DNA of 64,000 bases. Origin: Leishmania martiniquensis (taxonomy: Eukaryota; Euglenozoa; Kinetoplastea; Trypanosomatida; Trypanosomatidae). The DNA lies in contig NC_090162.1 of the NCBI RefSeq assembly GCF_017916325.1, forward strand, positions 465,001 to 529,000. The letters run 5' to 3'. The notes below the pieces were generated by a model. The model ran no database searches. It saw only the letters and a list, made by a program, of their open reading frames with translations, and had not been told where the DNA came from. Numbering within the stretch: position 1 is the first letter of the stretch; each line of letters begins with the position of its first letter. Below, in pieces: positions 1-12,400 of this stretch. Both the position numbers and the translations under genes were made by a program.

Positions 1-1625
1 GCGTACGCGTAGGAGCGAAGCCCATACGAGGCGATATATATATATATATAAAGGCGCGGTCCAGAGAGGGAGGGAGAGCCGCAACGTCCTCTTATGCCTC
101 TTCCGCTCTTCCACCCTCCTTCGACGGTGGTTCTCATCGTCGTCCTGGCAGTGGGGGTGGGGCGCGGTGTGGTGCAAGGCAAGGTGGCAAGCACGTAAAA
201 GCAGTAAGACCCGTACAGGGACACACACACACATGTGCGCGCGCAGGTGCAGCAGCACGGCGAATGAGCTGTGAAGAATGCTGAGAAATTAAGATCGCAG
301 TATACATGCGATGCATACCGTGGCAGCCGGACCACAGCCTGCGCCGCGCTCCTCAACGCGCACCTGAGCCCCTTACGGTTCTCCTCTGCTCCATTGTTAG
401 TCATACTAGTCTAGAAACAAAAAAGACAAGGTTCGAGTGAGCAAGGCAACAACTGCCTCACTCGCGTGGCCGCGCCGATGAAACGAAAAAAGCGGCGCAA
501 TGAAAAGGCAGAATGAACAGGGTAATGATTTTCATTTTTCAAGGACGCCTGTGTGTGCGCGCGCGTCACCCAATGAGCGCGCGTATTATCGGCCCTTCCC
601 CCCTCCCTTCCTCCCCCCAAACTTCTCTCTCGCGTGCGTGCCTCAGCCACCTTAGCGCATAGACAAAGATGCTGCAATCCTCTCCGTTGCCTTTGCAATG
701 GAGGGTGCAGTGCCCACCCCCTACCTCACTCACCGCGGCTCGCACACCGTACCCCTGAGAACAACAGTATCCGGGGCTTCCCCCCTCTCCCTCACATTCA
801 GACGTGCACGCACACGACTCCATACGCCCACAACCTGACCGTCTATACGTACAGACATGTGGGCACATCCACACAGACGTACAACGGAAGAAACAAAAAG
901 GGTTGAGCCAGGTGATGCGCCAACGCCTTTGGAGCTCGGGCAGCGGCTCCGCACAGCGTCGTGTAGGAAGAGGCCCCCATCAACACCGCGAAGCGCACGC
1001 AGAAACCTCCGAGTATGAGAGAAGAGCAGTGCAGCGGCAGGTCATGATATGAATGAGAGCAGCAACGGTAACAACAGCGGCAGAAGCAATATTAGCCGCG
1101 CAGCGCGAAATGGTACCTAGGGAAGGGGCAAGAAGAACAGAAAGAAAAGGACGGAGCCGCAGTGCCCACAACACACGCCGGCGGCACCCCCGAGTCGCCC
1201 TCGCGAGGGCACGAAAGCGAAGAACTTCATCGAAAAGGCGTCGATGCGGGTGACAGCGGAGCAGCACATGTTGTGAGGGTCGAAGATCCCTTCCATGTGC
1301 TGAGAGATGCAGGCAGCGAGCGAGTCACACAAAGATAGAGATGTACGCGCGCTCACGAAGGCCGAGAAAGCTTAGGGGGAGAGCTCGAGGTGCAGAGTTG
1401 AGGAGGGGGAGCGGGGGGAGAGGGGGAAAGAGACTCATTAGGCACACACGCAGCTCGCCGCTTACGCTTGGCTCCCCGCCTCACACAACTGTTTATGGTT
1501 TCTCTCCTTCCCTTCGTCCCCCGTCATCAAATTCCGCGAGATAGCCGTTTACTGGTCTGTCATCGGCGCGCGTGAGCACGTGTGTGTGTTTGGGGGGGAG
1601 GAGGGCTAATAGTTGTGCAGCGAAA
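1..1625. other. Spacer downstream of cysteine desulfurase
   Basis: No gene is supported here. It should hold the 3' UTR of the cysteine desulfurase and the processing signals of the next gene, which would start beyond the left edge. There is an (AT)n run at 34-51, a short (CA)n run near 221-231, and a strong polypurine stretch at about 1373-1432. On the minus strand that stretch is a polypyrimidine tract and could direct trans-splicing of the off-window gene. Short ORFs here are arginine- or serine-rich and look like composition artefacts. Confidence 0.6.
34..51. repeat. (AT)n microsatellite
   Basis: Nine AT units in a row. Similar AT runs recur in several spacers of this window. Confidence 0.9.
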
Positions 1626-2948
1626 CTAACGCCACTGCACATCCGCGAGGGTCTTGCCCTCCTGCATCAGATCCCACAGCGGCGACAACTCACGCAGACG
1701 CTCGACGTTCTTGACGCACTCTTCGATGACGACGTCCACCTCCTTCTCAGTGGTAAAGCGGCCAATGCCGAAGCGAATAGATGTGTGCGCGTTCTCGGCG
1801 TCAACGCCGAGAGCACGGAGGACGTAGCTGGGTTCCAGCGACGCGCTGGTGCAAGCACTACCGCTTGACACTGCTACATCCTTCATGCCCATCAACAAGC
1901 TCTCGCCCTCCACACAGGAGAAGCTGATGTTGAGGTTGCCTGGTAAACGACGCTCCGCGTCACCGTTCACGACAAGGTGCGACAGACGACTCTTCAGCCC
2001 GTTCAGAAGGCGATCCTGCAGTTTCTTCGTGTGCGCCGCGTCGCGCTTCCACTCCTTCATGGCAATCTCGCAAGCAGCGCCCATGCCTACAACAAGCGCG
2101 GTGGCCACGGTGCCGCTGCGAATGCCACGCTCCTGCCCGCCGCCGCTGACAGGGGAGCGAAGGCGTACACGGGGCCGGCGCCGCACGTAGAGGGCTCCGC
2201 AGCCTTTCGGGCCGTAGATCTTATGCGAAGACATGGACATGACATCGATGTTGTCAGCGTTCACATCAACCGGAACCTTGCCCACAGCCTGTGCCGCGTC
2301 GGTGTGGAAGAGGACCTTCTTGGAGCGGCACAGCGCCCCGATTTCGCGAATGGGCTGCAAGACACCGATTTCGTTGTGTGCCGCCATACACGACACGAGG
2401 CACGTGGTGGGCTTGATCGCCGCCTCCAGCACCGATAGGTCCACAAGGCCGTTCTTCTGCACTGGCAGGTACGTAACCTCAAAGCCCTCCATTTCCATGT
2501 AGCGGCATGAGTCGAGCACACACTTGTGCTCTGTCTGCAGCGTGATGATGTGGTTCTTCTTGGCCTTTAGAAAATTGCCAACGCCCTTGATGGCGATGTT
2601 GTTGCATTCAGTCGCGCCGCTTGTGAAGAAGATTTCCTTTGGGCTTGCGCCCACCAGGTCAGCGACCTGCTTGCGCGCCTTCTCGACCGCCTCCTCTGCG
2701 GTCCAGCCGTACTGGTGCGTGCGACTGTTCGGGTTGCCGTACTCCTCCGTCATGTAAGGCAGCATCGCATCCAGAACGCGGGGATCCAGTGGGGTGGTAG
2801 CCTGATTATCCATGTAGATCGGGCGGGTCTTGAAGAGAGTGAGGGCAGACGGAGGGCCAGCGACGGCTGCGGCAGCCTTGGCAGCTGCCCCAGCACCGCT
2901 AGCGGTGGCGGCGGTCGTGCAGAAAAGCACACGCGACACCCGCCACAT
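1626..2948 (-). CDS. NFS1: Mitochondrial cysteine desulfurase (Nfs1/IscS type)
   Basis: 440 aa PLP enzyme that takes sulfur from L-cysteine for Fe-S cluster assembly on the ISC scaffold and for tRNA thiolation, expected in the mitochondrial matrix. The first ~40 residues are Ala/Arg-rich and lack acidic residues, like a presequence. The catalytic body starts at about residue 44 ([13 protein letters not shown]). HTDAAQ lies at 215-220, the PLP lysine is K243 in [20 protein letters not shown] lies at 271-280, and the persulfide cysteine is C366 in SSGSACTS. The C-terminal tail ([11 protein letters not shown]...) is the conserved eukaryotic Nfs1 end. The length is usual for mitochondrial Nfs1 and all key residues are present. 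The ATG at 2946-2948 is preceded by a polypyrimidine tract (plus-strand 3162-3181). It is the last gene transcribed in the window. The assignment to the mitochondrial rather than SufS type is firm. Confidence 0.96.
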   Translation of the reverse strand: MWRVSRVLFCTTAATASGAGAAAKAAAAVAGPPSALTLFKTRPIYMDNQATTPLDPRVLDAMLPYMTEEYGNPNSRTHQYGWTAEEAVEKARKQVADLVGASPKEIFFTSGATECNNIAIKGVGNFLKAKKNHIITLQTEHKCVLDSCRYMEMEGFEVTYLPVQKNGLVDLSVLEAAIKPTTCLVSCMAAHNEIGVLQPIREIGALCRSKKVLFHTDAAQAVGKVPVDVNADNIDVMSMSSHKIYGPKGCGALYVRRRPRVRLRSPVSGGGQERGIRSGTVATALVVGMGAACEIAMKEWKRDAAHTKKLQDRLLNGLKSRLSHLVVNGDAERRLPGNLNISFSCVEGESLLMGMKDVAVSSGSACTSASLEPSYVLRALGVDAENAHTSIRFGIGRFTTEKEVDVVIEECVKNVERLRELSPLWDLMQEGKTLADVQWR

Positions 2949-4249
2949 TATACCTCCGCTCGTAGGCTACTCGTACTTGGGACGGATATGGGAATGGGGG
3001 GCAGCGTTTCTGATGCGCAGGCACAGACGCGACAGGGGAGTGCCTCGCCGTACGCTTTATGACTTGTCCTAGAAGGTGTGTTTACCTCCTTGCTGTGCTT
3101 GCGTGTGCAACGTTCTCACGACTCAGAATGGTGGTGCGCGCGCTGGAGAGCACCATGGCCACAGAAAGAGAGAGAGAGCAGGCACATGTCCACAGGCGTG
3201 GTAGAGCCAAAGAAGAGAAGGGCGTTAAAAGCGGGCGGTCTGCAAAGGGCACGTCGACAGCAGCCATACATGGAAGAGGAGAGGGACAGAGCAGCATGGC
3301 GATGGCACCGCCCAGCAGCGTCTTGCGGAGCAAAAAGGGAAAGCCTACGACCGCGATGTACAATGCGGGGGGAGGAGAGGGGCCTCTCCCGCACGGCGAG
3401 CAAAGGTGCCCGCATACATTCCGCGTTCAGTTGATCGAGCTGCATCTCCAAATGCGGCACTCTTAATCAGGAAGCAGTGGTGGCGACGCCTTCTATTTGT
3501 TGAGCTGAAGTTCACTGTTTATGAGACATAATCTGCGTCCTACGGTGGGCCCGAAGGGACATGTAAATAATAAAAGGTCGGGCGTGTCTCTCTGGCGCCT
3601 CCAGAATGCACTGTGCACCAGAGGTTGGCCTACTTCCACCAAGGTCACCCCCTACTCCCAAACATGCAGACACACGCCATACCGCTGTGCGCCGACTCAG
3701 CCACCTGTGCGCGGCTCCTGGCACAGGCCCCGCCCACTCTCCGCTTCGCACACCGCCTCGAAGCCGCTCCTTCCATCATGCCGGTCGCCACGTGGTGCAT
3801 GCCTGTCGCGGGGTAATGGCGGCGGGCTCAGGCACTTCGCACCCGTGTGTAAGTGTGAGGGACTGGGCGAGGTACGTAAGCGCTACGAGGGCGCGCCGAC
3901 CATCACGTAGACGGTGCAAAACTGTTCGCACGCGGCAGTCTCTCCGACACAACCCCCGCCCAAAGCCTGGCCACCGGCACGAGCAGCGATGCGCCCCTCG
4001 GGCCCCCTCACCTCTTGAGCACTTGGCCCTGCTGCCCGCACACGAAGTGCACCGGCATCCATTCGGATGGAGGGACGGGGGAGGGGGCTGCATGGCGCTG
4101 CCCGCGCAGAGTCGGGCGCCGGCGCCTCTGAGGCATCGCGCACTGCAGCATTCTTTCCCCTTTTCTTCGGCGTCATCGGAGGCGGGGGATGGGATTGCGG
4201 CGGAGTGATCATTCACCGACCGTTTAAAGCCAACGCCTGGCATGAGCAG
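2949..4249. other. Spacer between AAA ATPase and cysteine desulfurase
   Basis: Expected to hold the 3' UTR of the AAA ATPase gene (right part) and the short 5' UTR of the desulfurase (left part). I see no conserved ORF. The longer open frames on both strands at 3606-4243 are Arg/Pro/Cys-rich and resemble no family I know. Confidence 0.6.
3143..3181 (-). promoter_or_regulatory. Candidate spliced-leader acceptor for cysteine desulfurase
   Basis: The plus strand reads a GA-rich run at 3162-3181, which is a polypyrimidine tract on the coding strand. The first AG after it is at 3143-3144 (CT on the plus strand), 195 nt before the ATG. Trans-splicing at the first AG after such a tract is the kinetoplastid rule; the site itself is inferred. 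Confidence 0.4.
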
Positions 4250-7200
4250 CTACCAGAGCAGTTCATCCGCAGTGCCCACGACCTCGTCCGCATTCACCGC
4301 ACCCTCCTCCTTCTGTTCGTCATCGCTATCCTCACCGTCCCAGCCTTGGTAAGGGTCCATCAACCCCATGTTTGCCACTGTGGTGCGCACGGCGGTGGCA
4401 AAGCTGCGACTGGCGACGTCATCACCCACCGTGTAGAAGTTCGCCGCCTCCTGCTCAGCATGCAGTTCGTTGTAGACGGCTCGCATCGTGTCAGATGTGG
4501 CAAAAAACGCCGGCAACTCCGGTGTCGACTTCGCCTGCTTTCCATTACTGCTCGACGAGTAGCCCTCTGCAGCCGCTTTGCTTTCGGCCTCCTGCACCCA
4601 CCGCCGCAAGGACATGTCCGTGATGCGGAGGAATGTGCGATAGCTCATTGACACTGGGTAGGCCGCTGCCGCCTTCACTGCGTGCGCCAGGTTCACCACG
4701 CGGTACTCTTGAAGCAGGGCCGCTGCCCCGCGCCGCAGGACTGGATGCACACGCAGATATGCATCGAAAGAGAGCTGCTGTAGCGCCGACGAGAGAGAAG
4801 ACGTGAGCACCAGCATGCGGTGGTTGCGATCCGCCGGCACGCGACTTTCCGCGCTCATGTCTACGCTACCTCTCACGGACTCGCCACCGACTTCCTCAGC
4901 GCCCATCAACAGAGAGCCGGAGGTCAGCCCGCGACTCACCCCCCTCGGGCGGTGCATGTACTCGTACAGCAAACTGCGCAACGCGTTCGCGGCGTAGCCA
5001 TCTGTGTCCATGGCCCCGGCGAGGACGTCGTAGTCGTCAAGGACGACGATCCCGCACTCTGTGTGCGACGCTTCGCTGAGGGCGTCCCTCAGCTTCGCGA
5101 GCTGCTCCTCGTGGTCGGGCAGCTGCGTCAGGCGACGGCAGGAGATGTAGCGTACTGTTGTAAAGTCGTAGACGCGAGTGAGGGCGCGGGCCACGGTCGA
5201 CTTGCCGGTGCCTGGGGCCCCGGTGATGGCGAGCATCCCCGTGACGGTGCGGTTGCTCTGCATCACGCGCTCAATCACTGCAGTCGCCCTCATGATGTTC
5301 TTGCTCACGGTACCGTCGTAGTCCACCACTACCACGCCGGCCCCGTCGCCGTCAACGGAGAGTTGCGACAACACCGACGCCTCGTCTTTAGCACTGCGGA
5401 TGTCTGTGATGGCGCGCTCGAAGTCTGCCAGCGTTACTTGAAACGCAGGCGACGAGGCGGCTGAAGTCGTGGTGCCGCTCCCTTCCGTCTCCTCTTCCGC
5501 AAACCCACCAACATCGACTGCTCGGTGGCCAATCGCATCGGTGCCCGCCAGCCCCCCAGACCCCTCGTCGGCCTCCGTGCTCTGCGGGCCGCCCTGGACG
5601 AGACCACCCATGCGATACCGCAGCAAAGCATAGCTTACGGCCGAGCGCACCGTGCCTGCAATGTCAGACCCCGAGAACCCACCGCTCTCCAACGCCAAAT
5701 TTCGAAGCTCCACGTCTGGCGCCAGGAAGTTGTGCTCACGCAGTTGCTCTGTATGAATGAAAAAGATGTCCTCGCGGCCAGGAATATCTGGTGCGGGGAT
5801 CTCGATGAGCACCTCGAAGCGGCCAGGGCGAAGCAGCGCTGAGTCGATCGCCTGCAGGCGGTTCGTCAGGCCAACAACCAGCACGTCGTTCCGGCTCTTG
5901 ACGCCGTCCATCAGAGACAGCAGCGTGTTTGTGATCCCGTCGTATACTGCCTTTGCAGAGCTCTCATCACTGGAGTGGCCACGACGGCGGAAGAGGGCCT
6001 CGAACTCGTCGATCACGAGCACCAGCAGCGTGCCTTTCTTCTTGGAGCAGCTGGCCTTGTGTGCTGAACGGTCAAAGTTATGGCCCTCCTGCTGTGCTGT
6101 GTCCTCCTTGGAACTCGTGCCGATACTGTATCCCTCGAACAAGTCCCGCAAGTTCTTCTCCGACTCGCCAACGAACTTCGACAAGATATCCGCCGCGTTC
6201 ACAACGGAGAGGCGTGTGTCAGGGCCCAGCAGGCGGAACAAGCTGCGTGCAATAAGTGTCTTGCCGTTCCCGGGAGGTCCGTAGAGAATGACGCCGCGCA
6301 CGTGCTGCAGCTGCAACGCGTCGGCAAGGGGCTTCAGAGACGGAAGTCGAGACAGGAAGACGCGGCGGAAGAGAGTGCGGAGCTCACGCTTGAGGCCGCC
6401 GATGCCGAGCTCCATCCATACCTCCTCGCCGCCTGCTGCGGGGTCGCTGTCGTACAGATCCGTCGCGCCGCTACGCGGCTTGTTCCAGCCCTGGAATCGG
6501 ACCTGAGACGAGGACCGCGGCGCGTACAGACGCTCTAGTGGATGATGACGCACGTCCTCCCATGAAACCCTCTCCAGCCGCCTCCGTGGTGCCCCGGCCG
6601 CCGTCTTGCTTTCGGCAGCCGTCGTGTTGCTCACTCGCAACTCTACCGCACGGCGCAGTATGCTTACGGTGCGGTAGGTTTCCTCACCGCTGCGTCGCTC
6701 CTCAAGTCGCACGTCGAACCACATTGGTTGGCTCAGCAGCCGCACCAGCTGCGGTGCCATATCCTCTACAGCAGCAAGGCTGAGCAGCGGGTTGGCTAGC
6801 TCGCAAGAAAGGAGCTGTGTGGGGAAGACCGGTGAGGCAGTGAGTCGGTTGCAGGTAAGGACGACCTTCTCGAGCAGGGGTGTGCTCGCCTCGTTCGGCT
6901 CCTCGCCGAGTAGTGGTGGACGGCGGTGCTCCAGCAGAAGAACCCGGTGCAGTACCGCCTGTGAGTCGCCGCTGTCCACGTCCCGCACCTCTGATGGAAG
7001 GTGAACGCCCTGCAGGGAGAGTCTGACCATCTCGATTGGGGCCTGAGAACGTGACCGAGATGCGGACGCGGTAGCGCTTGCCGCAAAGCAGCCAGTTGTC
7101 TCCCGCGCCTCCGCCGCGCCATCGCGGCAACCGCGGACGTACAAGATCTCTGGCAAAGCATCCTCTGTCTCGGCGCCAGCAAGGGCCTTCGTGCATGACA

Positions 7201-7276
7201 GGATACACAGAGAGAGCACCAAGATGGTAATCGCCCACTCAGCACCATGGCGCAGGCGATATGGCGGACGGCACAT
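4250..7276 (-). CDS. NSF-like tandem AAA+ ATPase with N-terminal hydrophobic segment
   Basis: 1008 aa from the first in-frame ATG; the open frame runs 9 codons further but only to a GTG. Residues 15-33 form one hydrophobic helix (WAITILVLSLCILSC), a signal peptide or anchor. An unassigned N-domain of about 240 residues follows. D1 starts near 288 with MELGIGGL and resembles NSF/Sec18: Walker A GPPGNGKT at 333-340, VVNAADILSKFVGESEKNL, Walker B IDEF with D423-E424, and SALLRPGRFEV with the arginine fingers. D1 also carries an inserted Lys/Ser-rich loop of about 30 residues before Walker B. D2 has Walker A GAPGTGKS at 686-693 and VVLDDYD at 744-750; the DD instead of DE matches NSF D2. The tail is acidic. 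NSF disassembles SNARE complexes in the cytosol and has no signal sequence, so this is probably a specialised paralogue. The substrate and membrane topology are unknown. Confidence 0.8.
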   Translation of the reverse strand: MCRPPYRLRHGAEWAITILVLSLCILSCTKALAGAETEDALPEILYVRGCRDGAAEARETTGCFAASATASASRSRSQAPIEMVRLSLQGVHLPSEVRDVDSGDSQAVLHRVLLLEHRRPPLLGEEPNEASTPLLEKVVLTCNRLTASPVFPTQLLSCELANPLLSLAAVEDMAPQLVRLLSQPMWFDVRLEERRSGEETYRTVSILRRAVELRVSNTTAAESKTAAGAPRRRLERVSWEDVRHHPLERLYAPRSSSQVRFQGWNKPRSGATDLYDSDPAAGGEEVWMELGIGGLKRELRTLFRRVFLSRLPSLKPLADALQLQHVRGVILYGPPGNGKTLIARSLFRLLGPDTRLSVVNAADILSKFVGESEKNLRDLFEGYSIGTSSKEDTAQQEGHNFDRSAHKASCSKKKGTLLVLVIDEFEALFRRRGHSSDESSAKAVYDGITNTLLSLMDGVKSRNDVLVVGLTNRLQAIDSALLRPGRFEVLIEIPAPDIPGREDIFFIHTEQLREHNFLAPDVELRNLALESGGFSGSDIAGTVRSAVSYALLRYRMGGLVQGGPQSTEADEGSGGLAGTDAIGHRAVDVGGFAEEETEGSGTTTSAASSPAFQVTLADFERAITDIRSAKDEASVLSQLSVDGDGAGVVVVDYDGTVSKNIMRATAVIERVMQSNRTVTGMLAITGAPGTGKSTVARALTRVYDFTTVRYISCRRLTQLPDHEEQLAKLRDALSEASHTECGIVVLDDYDVLAGAMDTDGYAANALRSLLYEYMHRPRGVSRGLTSGSLLMGAEEVGGESVRGSVDMSAESRVPADRNHRMLVLTSSLSSALQQLSFDAYLRVHPVLRRGAAALLQEYRVVNLAHAVKAAAAYPVSMSYRTFLRITDMSLRRWVQEAESKAAAEGYSSSSNGKQAKSTPELPAFFATSDTMRAVYNELHAEQEAANFYTVGDDVASRSFATAVRTTVANMGLMDPYQGWDGEDSDDEQKEEGAVNADEVVGTADELLW

Positions 7277-9440
7277 GGTTGGACAAGCAGAAACGCACTG
7301 CACAACGGGGCCAGCCCAAGAGAAGACGGCCCACGCGCACTCACAGCGACGCTGCAGACGACTTTAATTACGGCCTCCCCCCGCCCGAAGCAGGAGCAGC
7401 GCCTTGGATATGAATATATGTATACGTATGTGGGTGTGTTGGGGTGCAAGAGAAAATAGGGAGAGGCGTCGACGGCAAGCGCAGAGCACACGCAGAGAAA
7501 TCGAGGTGGATTCGGCAAAGAGAAGAAGCGACGGAAACGCGCACAGTAATTTTGTGTGGTGCCGCGTGGATGCGTGGCTGTGGGGTACACATAAACAAAA
7601 GACACACACACAGTGCACTATTCTGTGCGCACGCGGCCCCCACGGATAGGACGATAACGGGCACAGTTAACCGCAGCACACGTGGCCCTCAAAAGAGGAC
7701 ACCTGCGGCAGCGGCGAAATACCAAAGGAGGAGAGAGAGGAAGGGTAGGGGGAGAAACGTTGGGGGAGGAAGGAGAAACTTGGATGAGATTACTTTCGAG
7801 TGGGAATCGAGTTGTATGCACTTGCGTGGAAGAAAGTTGGGAGAAGGAGCCGGTGGTGAGGGTGCAGGCCTGGACAGCGTGTTATCGCCTCTCCGTGGAT
7901 CCGCTGCCTGTGGCACTGCTCAATGTGAAAGAACCTGCAGCTATCCTCCTCCTTCGTGCCGTCCTCTCTCGTTTCTACGATGCTCCTTCAGCGCAAGGGA
8001 TGCGCAGCAGCGATAGAGGCGACCAGAACAAATACGGTCGAGCACGCGAGGGCAAGTACCAGGAGCGAACCCCTCAGAGGTCCCCTGTGTCACACACCTT
8101 TGACAGCGCAGAGCAGCGCATACGAAGTAGTAAAAAAAGGCGCGCAGAGGTAACACCGGCATGCCTGTGAGTGAGTGGAGCGCAGATTGCCAGAACGGCC
8201 GCCAATCGAAGACAGTGAAAGTGGGAAAGCGTAGGGGTGGTCGAAAGAGCGTGTGAAACAGTGTGTAGGAGCCGGGGAAAGCAGCGCATGCAAAGCGCAG
8301 AGACACGCGAAGGGGCATGGCTGGGAGTCCCCGGGGAGGGAGAGCGAAGTCATGCAACTGCTCAGGCGCGCTATCCGCTCTGCTCCTTTTCGGTCCTGTG
8401 TCGTCTTGGACGGAGAGAAGAATAACGCGCCGGAAAGCTCGGCCGCTGATCCAGCTGCACGATAAAGCAGTCAGTCGCGTGCCGCTGTGCTTCACGGGTG
8501 TCGTGCCACACAAGCCCGTCCCGCATATGCGCTACGCTTCAGCCTTCCTACCTGTGATAGGGAGTCAACTCATTCCTTCTTTGCCTTCGCTGACAGTTTC
8601 CGGCCCCCCCTTCCCATTCGCGAGAAGGGAGAGAGCGCCAAACGACGCGGTACACACACACACACACTGACACACATACATGCCACTACTCCGCCGTGTA
8701 CACATGCGGCCATGTGTATGCAATACGAGTACACAGAAGCCGAGGGACGCCCCTCGATTGGAGGAGGTAATGCACGTGGAAAGCGGTGGAAGCACACATA
8801 CATCTGCCTAATGTACAAGGGGGAAGCGTATGAATGCCGGGGGAGGTGGGGGAGAGAGCAAGACAGGGGGGAAGTTCACGCGCCGGCGCAGAGTGAAAGG
8901 TTACAAAAACAGCAACGAAACATAAAAGGAGGGAGAGAAAGAGAGAGAGAGGATTGTCTGGGGTACACTAAAGAGAGGAGGCGTAACACCAACAGCATAC
9001 AAATAATATATATATAGGGATGTATATTAGATATATATATAAGGCAAAAAAAGTAGATTCTGCGTACAGGTACACACACCGCCGCCCCCTCCCCTCCCAC
9101 CCGCGCTCTGTCTCTCTCGCTCTGTGTGTGTGTGTGTCAGTGTACCTCGCCTTCCTCTCCGCGCTCTCCTCGGCATCTGAAGGTGAGTAAGAAGAACGCG
9201 TACGCACAGAGAAAGAGGGACGCAGGGCGCTACACAAAACATCGGGCGCGCGTGTCTCCTAGAGCGCGTGGGCTCAGGTTGATTGAGGGATCGATGTTCG
9301 TCATACAGCAGCTCCCACCCCCTCACCATACCGGCAGTCAAGGGAGAAGGAAAGGGGAGATGCCAATGAAACCGAAAGGGACGTGCGCAGAGACCATACG
9401 TTAATTATTCCTTTGGTCTTGGCATCACCACGATCGCCAC
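7277..9440. other. Spacer between TPR protein and NSF-like ATPase
   Basis: About 2.2 kb with no supported gene. Strong polypurine runs lie at about 7449-7473 and 7722-7778 (polypyrimidine on the coding strand), candidates for the ATPase gene's splice acceptor. The right part, with (CA)n near 8652-8668, GA runs near 8930-8952 and AT runs at 9006-9041, is probably the 3' UTR of the TPR gene. A 190-codon minus frame at 7941-8513 lacks any family signature. Confidence 0.55.
9006..9041. repeat. AT-rich microsatellite pair
   Basis: Two (AT)n runs, 9006-9016 and 9031-9041, separated by a short linker, in the presumed 3' UTR of the TPR gene. Confidence 0.85.
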
Positions 9441-12400
9441 CTATTTGCGGTTGAGCTTTTCAATGCGTCTGTAGATAGCGGCGGCCAGCTTCGGGTCATG
9501 CAGCGTCTCCACAGCGAAGCGCGCGTAGGACTCCAGCGTCGCCTTGTCGTCTGGGTCCATCCTCAGAACGTGCTCGAACATGTCCCGGGTCGCATCGACC
9601 AGTGAGTGCAGTCGGCCCGAGAGTGAGTGTGCGTTGAAGCCCTGCGATCCCACGGCGCTGCCGCGCTGCAGCCCTTCTTTTTGCGTGCGCACACACTCGC
9701 CATGCAAGGCACCGAGAAGGTGCCGCAAAACCTCCGCGTTGCCTGGCTGCAGCCTGTGTGCCCGCTGCAGCATTGCTACAGCGTCCTCAAAGCGATTCTG
9801 CCGGTTGGCGTAGAAAGTGCCGAGCTGATGGCACGCTGTAAAGCTGTCTGGGTTAATGGCAACAGCCTTCTTGAAAAGCTGCTCCGTCCTGTCGAACACG
9901 CGCTGGCGCACCTCGTCGTTTGTGTAGGCCGTCTTGCTATCGGTGCAGGCCCACATAAACTGGCCGTACTGTAGCACCACGTCCTCCGATGTCGGGGCCA
10001 GCTGCAGCGCCGCCTTGAAGTGCAGCTCCGTCTTGAAAGGGGTGGGCATAACACCGGCCATATAGTTGGCGAACGCCGCGTGTGCCTGGGCTGCGTTCGG
10101 ATACAGCTCGAGAAAGCGAGCATAGAGGGCTTCGCCGCTGCCCACCTGCTGGTTGTCAAAATAGCGGCAGAGGTAGTGCGCGTAGCACATGGTGCAGTTC
10201 AAATCGCCGGAAGAGGCCGCGTAGGCCTTCGCGATGTACTTGCGCGCTAGCGTGTGGTAGCCAGAGTGCATGCACAGCGTGGCGTAGTTCACGAGGATGG
10301 TGGCGTGCTGCGGGAAGCGCAGTAGCGCGCGGCGGTACATGCGGTTCAGCAACTGCGGCTCATTGAAGCGTGTCTGCACGACGTAGGTGGCAAAGCACAC
10401 AGCGTCCTCGCTCATGGAGGTGGCGACGCCGTCCAGGAGGAGCGGCGCGAGATCGCTGAGGGGCATGACGGCGCTAAGCTTGTTTGCGTCCGACAGCTGG
10501 CTCTGCACTCCGGCCGCGAACGCCGCCGCGACGCGCTCAGGCGCTACACCGAGGCCCCTCAGCAGGTGCTCCATCGCCTCCATTCGCTGCCCATGCGACA
10601 GCGTCTCCCAGGCGTTGCCGATGCCGAGCCGTGCCAGCCGCATGTGCATCTCAGCCGCCGACGAGGGGTTTGCGCGCATGACGCGCTTCATGTACGCAGC
10701 CCCCTTGGCGTAATCGCCGGACTGCACAAGGACGTCCGCGACCACCTCCGCCACTTCCAAGTACGTCGGGCACACTGCCGCGGCTCGCTCGTACAGAGTC
10801 GCGGCCAGCTTCGGGTCCGCCGTCGATTTGAGTGTGGCGTAGTTGACGAGCAAGATGCCCATCTCGCGCTGGAGCCTCTCCGTCAGCACCGGCATCGAGG
10901 AGACGATATGGTCGACGTGTTGCAGGGCAGCAGCGTACAGCTCCTCCGCATCCTTCATGAACCGATTCTGATGAAAGAAGAAGGCGCCGCGGCTGAGCAC
11001 GATGAGGCCACTCAGCGCCCTGTCTACGCGCTCCCGCGTCCACGAAGACGACGATGTCGAAGGGGATCTTGATCGCGCGTTGCCGCCACGCGCCCCGCGG
11101 TCATCGCGAGAAGCCTGCTCCTCGTCCTCGATGCCGTTGACGACCATGTCGGTCACGACAATGCTGGCGGCCCGGCGGAAAACACGACCGATAGAATCGA
11201 TGCTCGTCGCGATATCCATGCCATCCAGCTGCACGCGGTCAGAGGAATCGAGTGCCTTGAGACCCATGGCGTATCGCGCGAGGGAGCTGGCGTCGTGGTC
11301 ACCGCGTACTTGTTGCACTGCCTGCAGCAGCACAGACCCCATGCGGCTGTTCCCGAGCCGATGGCAACTGGAAGCGAAACTGTTTGCGACGCTCAGCCGT
11401 GTCTCGCTTGGCATCATGTTGTCGGGAAGAAAGAAGACGTAGAAGCAGAGCGCCAGCGTCTTCTCCATGTCTCCAGCCTGGCGAGCGAGGGAGATGAGCT
11501 TCACGTAGGAATCGACGACGCCGCCGCCCAAGGCGCCTTCGATTTCGATGAGGCGTTTCTGCACCTCGACCGCCTCCGCATAGGCGCCAATGCGCTCGCA
11601 GCACGCCACGTAGTTGCTCAGAATCCAGTGCATCACGTCCGGCTGAAGAGAAAAGTCGGCGCGCGGCAGCGCAGGAAAGGACCTGGCGCGAGCCTGACCG
11701 CTTGTGAAGGCAGCACCGTCCAAAACACCGATGCTGCCCGCGGTCGCGCGCTGGCGCCGAGAACGCTTGTGTAGTCGCGCTTGCGCACTCTTCACTGGCG
11801 CATCCCTCTTGTGCCACCCTTTCACAATGTTGCGGTAGTGCTTTACGGCCCGCTTGTGGTCACCGACGTAGGTTTGGAGACAGAAGGCGAGGTGCCCCTC
11901 CACCTCCCCGGGGTGAAGAGAGACCATCTCACCGCCGGCACCAAGCTGTGCAACAGAGTCGCCGCAGCCGTCGCGCAGCAGCTCAATCGTGCGTATGTAC
12001 TCCTCCAGAGCCCGATCCACGAGGGCGACAGAGGCGAGCATGTCCGCATACTGTCGCCGTGCCCATCCGCTGATGAGACCGAGGTCAGCACGCTCGAGCA
12101 GGCGCAGACATCCCTCTAGCAGCCCGATCGCCTGGCCCGTCTTGCCCACCGCGTGGAATGCCATGGCTACATCAATGAGACCGCCAGCCGCACGGTGCGC
12201 TGCGTTGCCGGCAGCGATGCGCGCCTCCGCGGCAGCAGCCTCACTGTGGCGGTTGTTGCCGCTACTATCCCCCTGCGCCTCGGCCGCCTGCAGCCGCGTC
12301 TCAGCGTCTTCCAAGAGTATGCTCGAGGCCGTCTCCAGGTAGATGGCAGCCGCGTCGCTGCTCTTCACTTGGTAGAGTAAAAGCCGGCCCAGCTCTAGCA

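Noticed and set aside
7941..8513. 190-codon minus-strand frame between the TPR and NSF-like genes
   Set aside because: Biased Arg/Ser/Leu composition, no recognisable family, and it lies in the expected 3' UTR.
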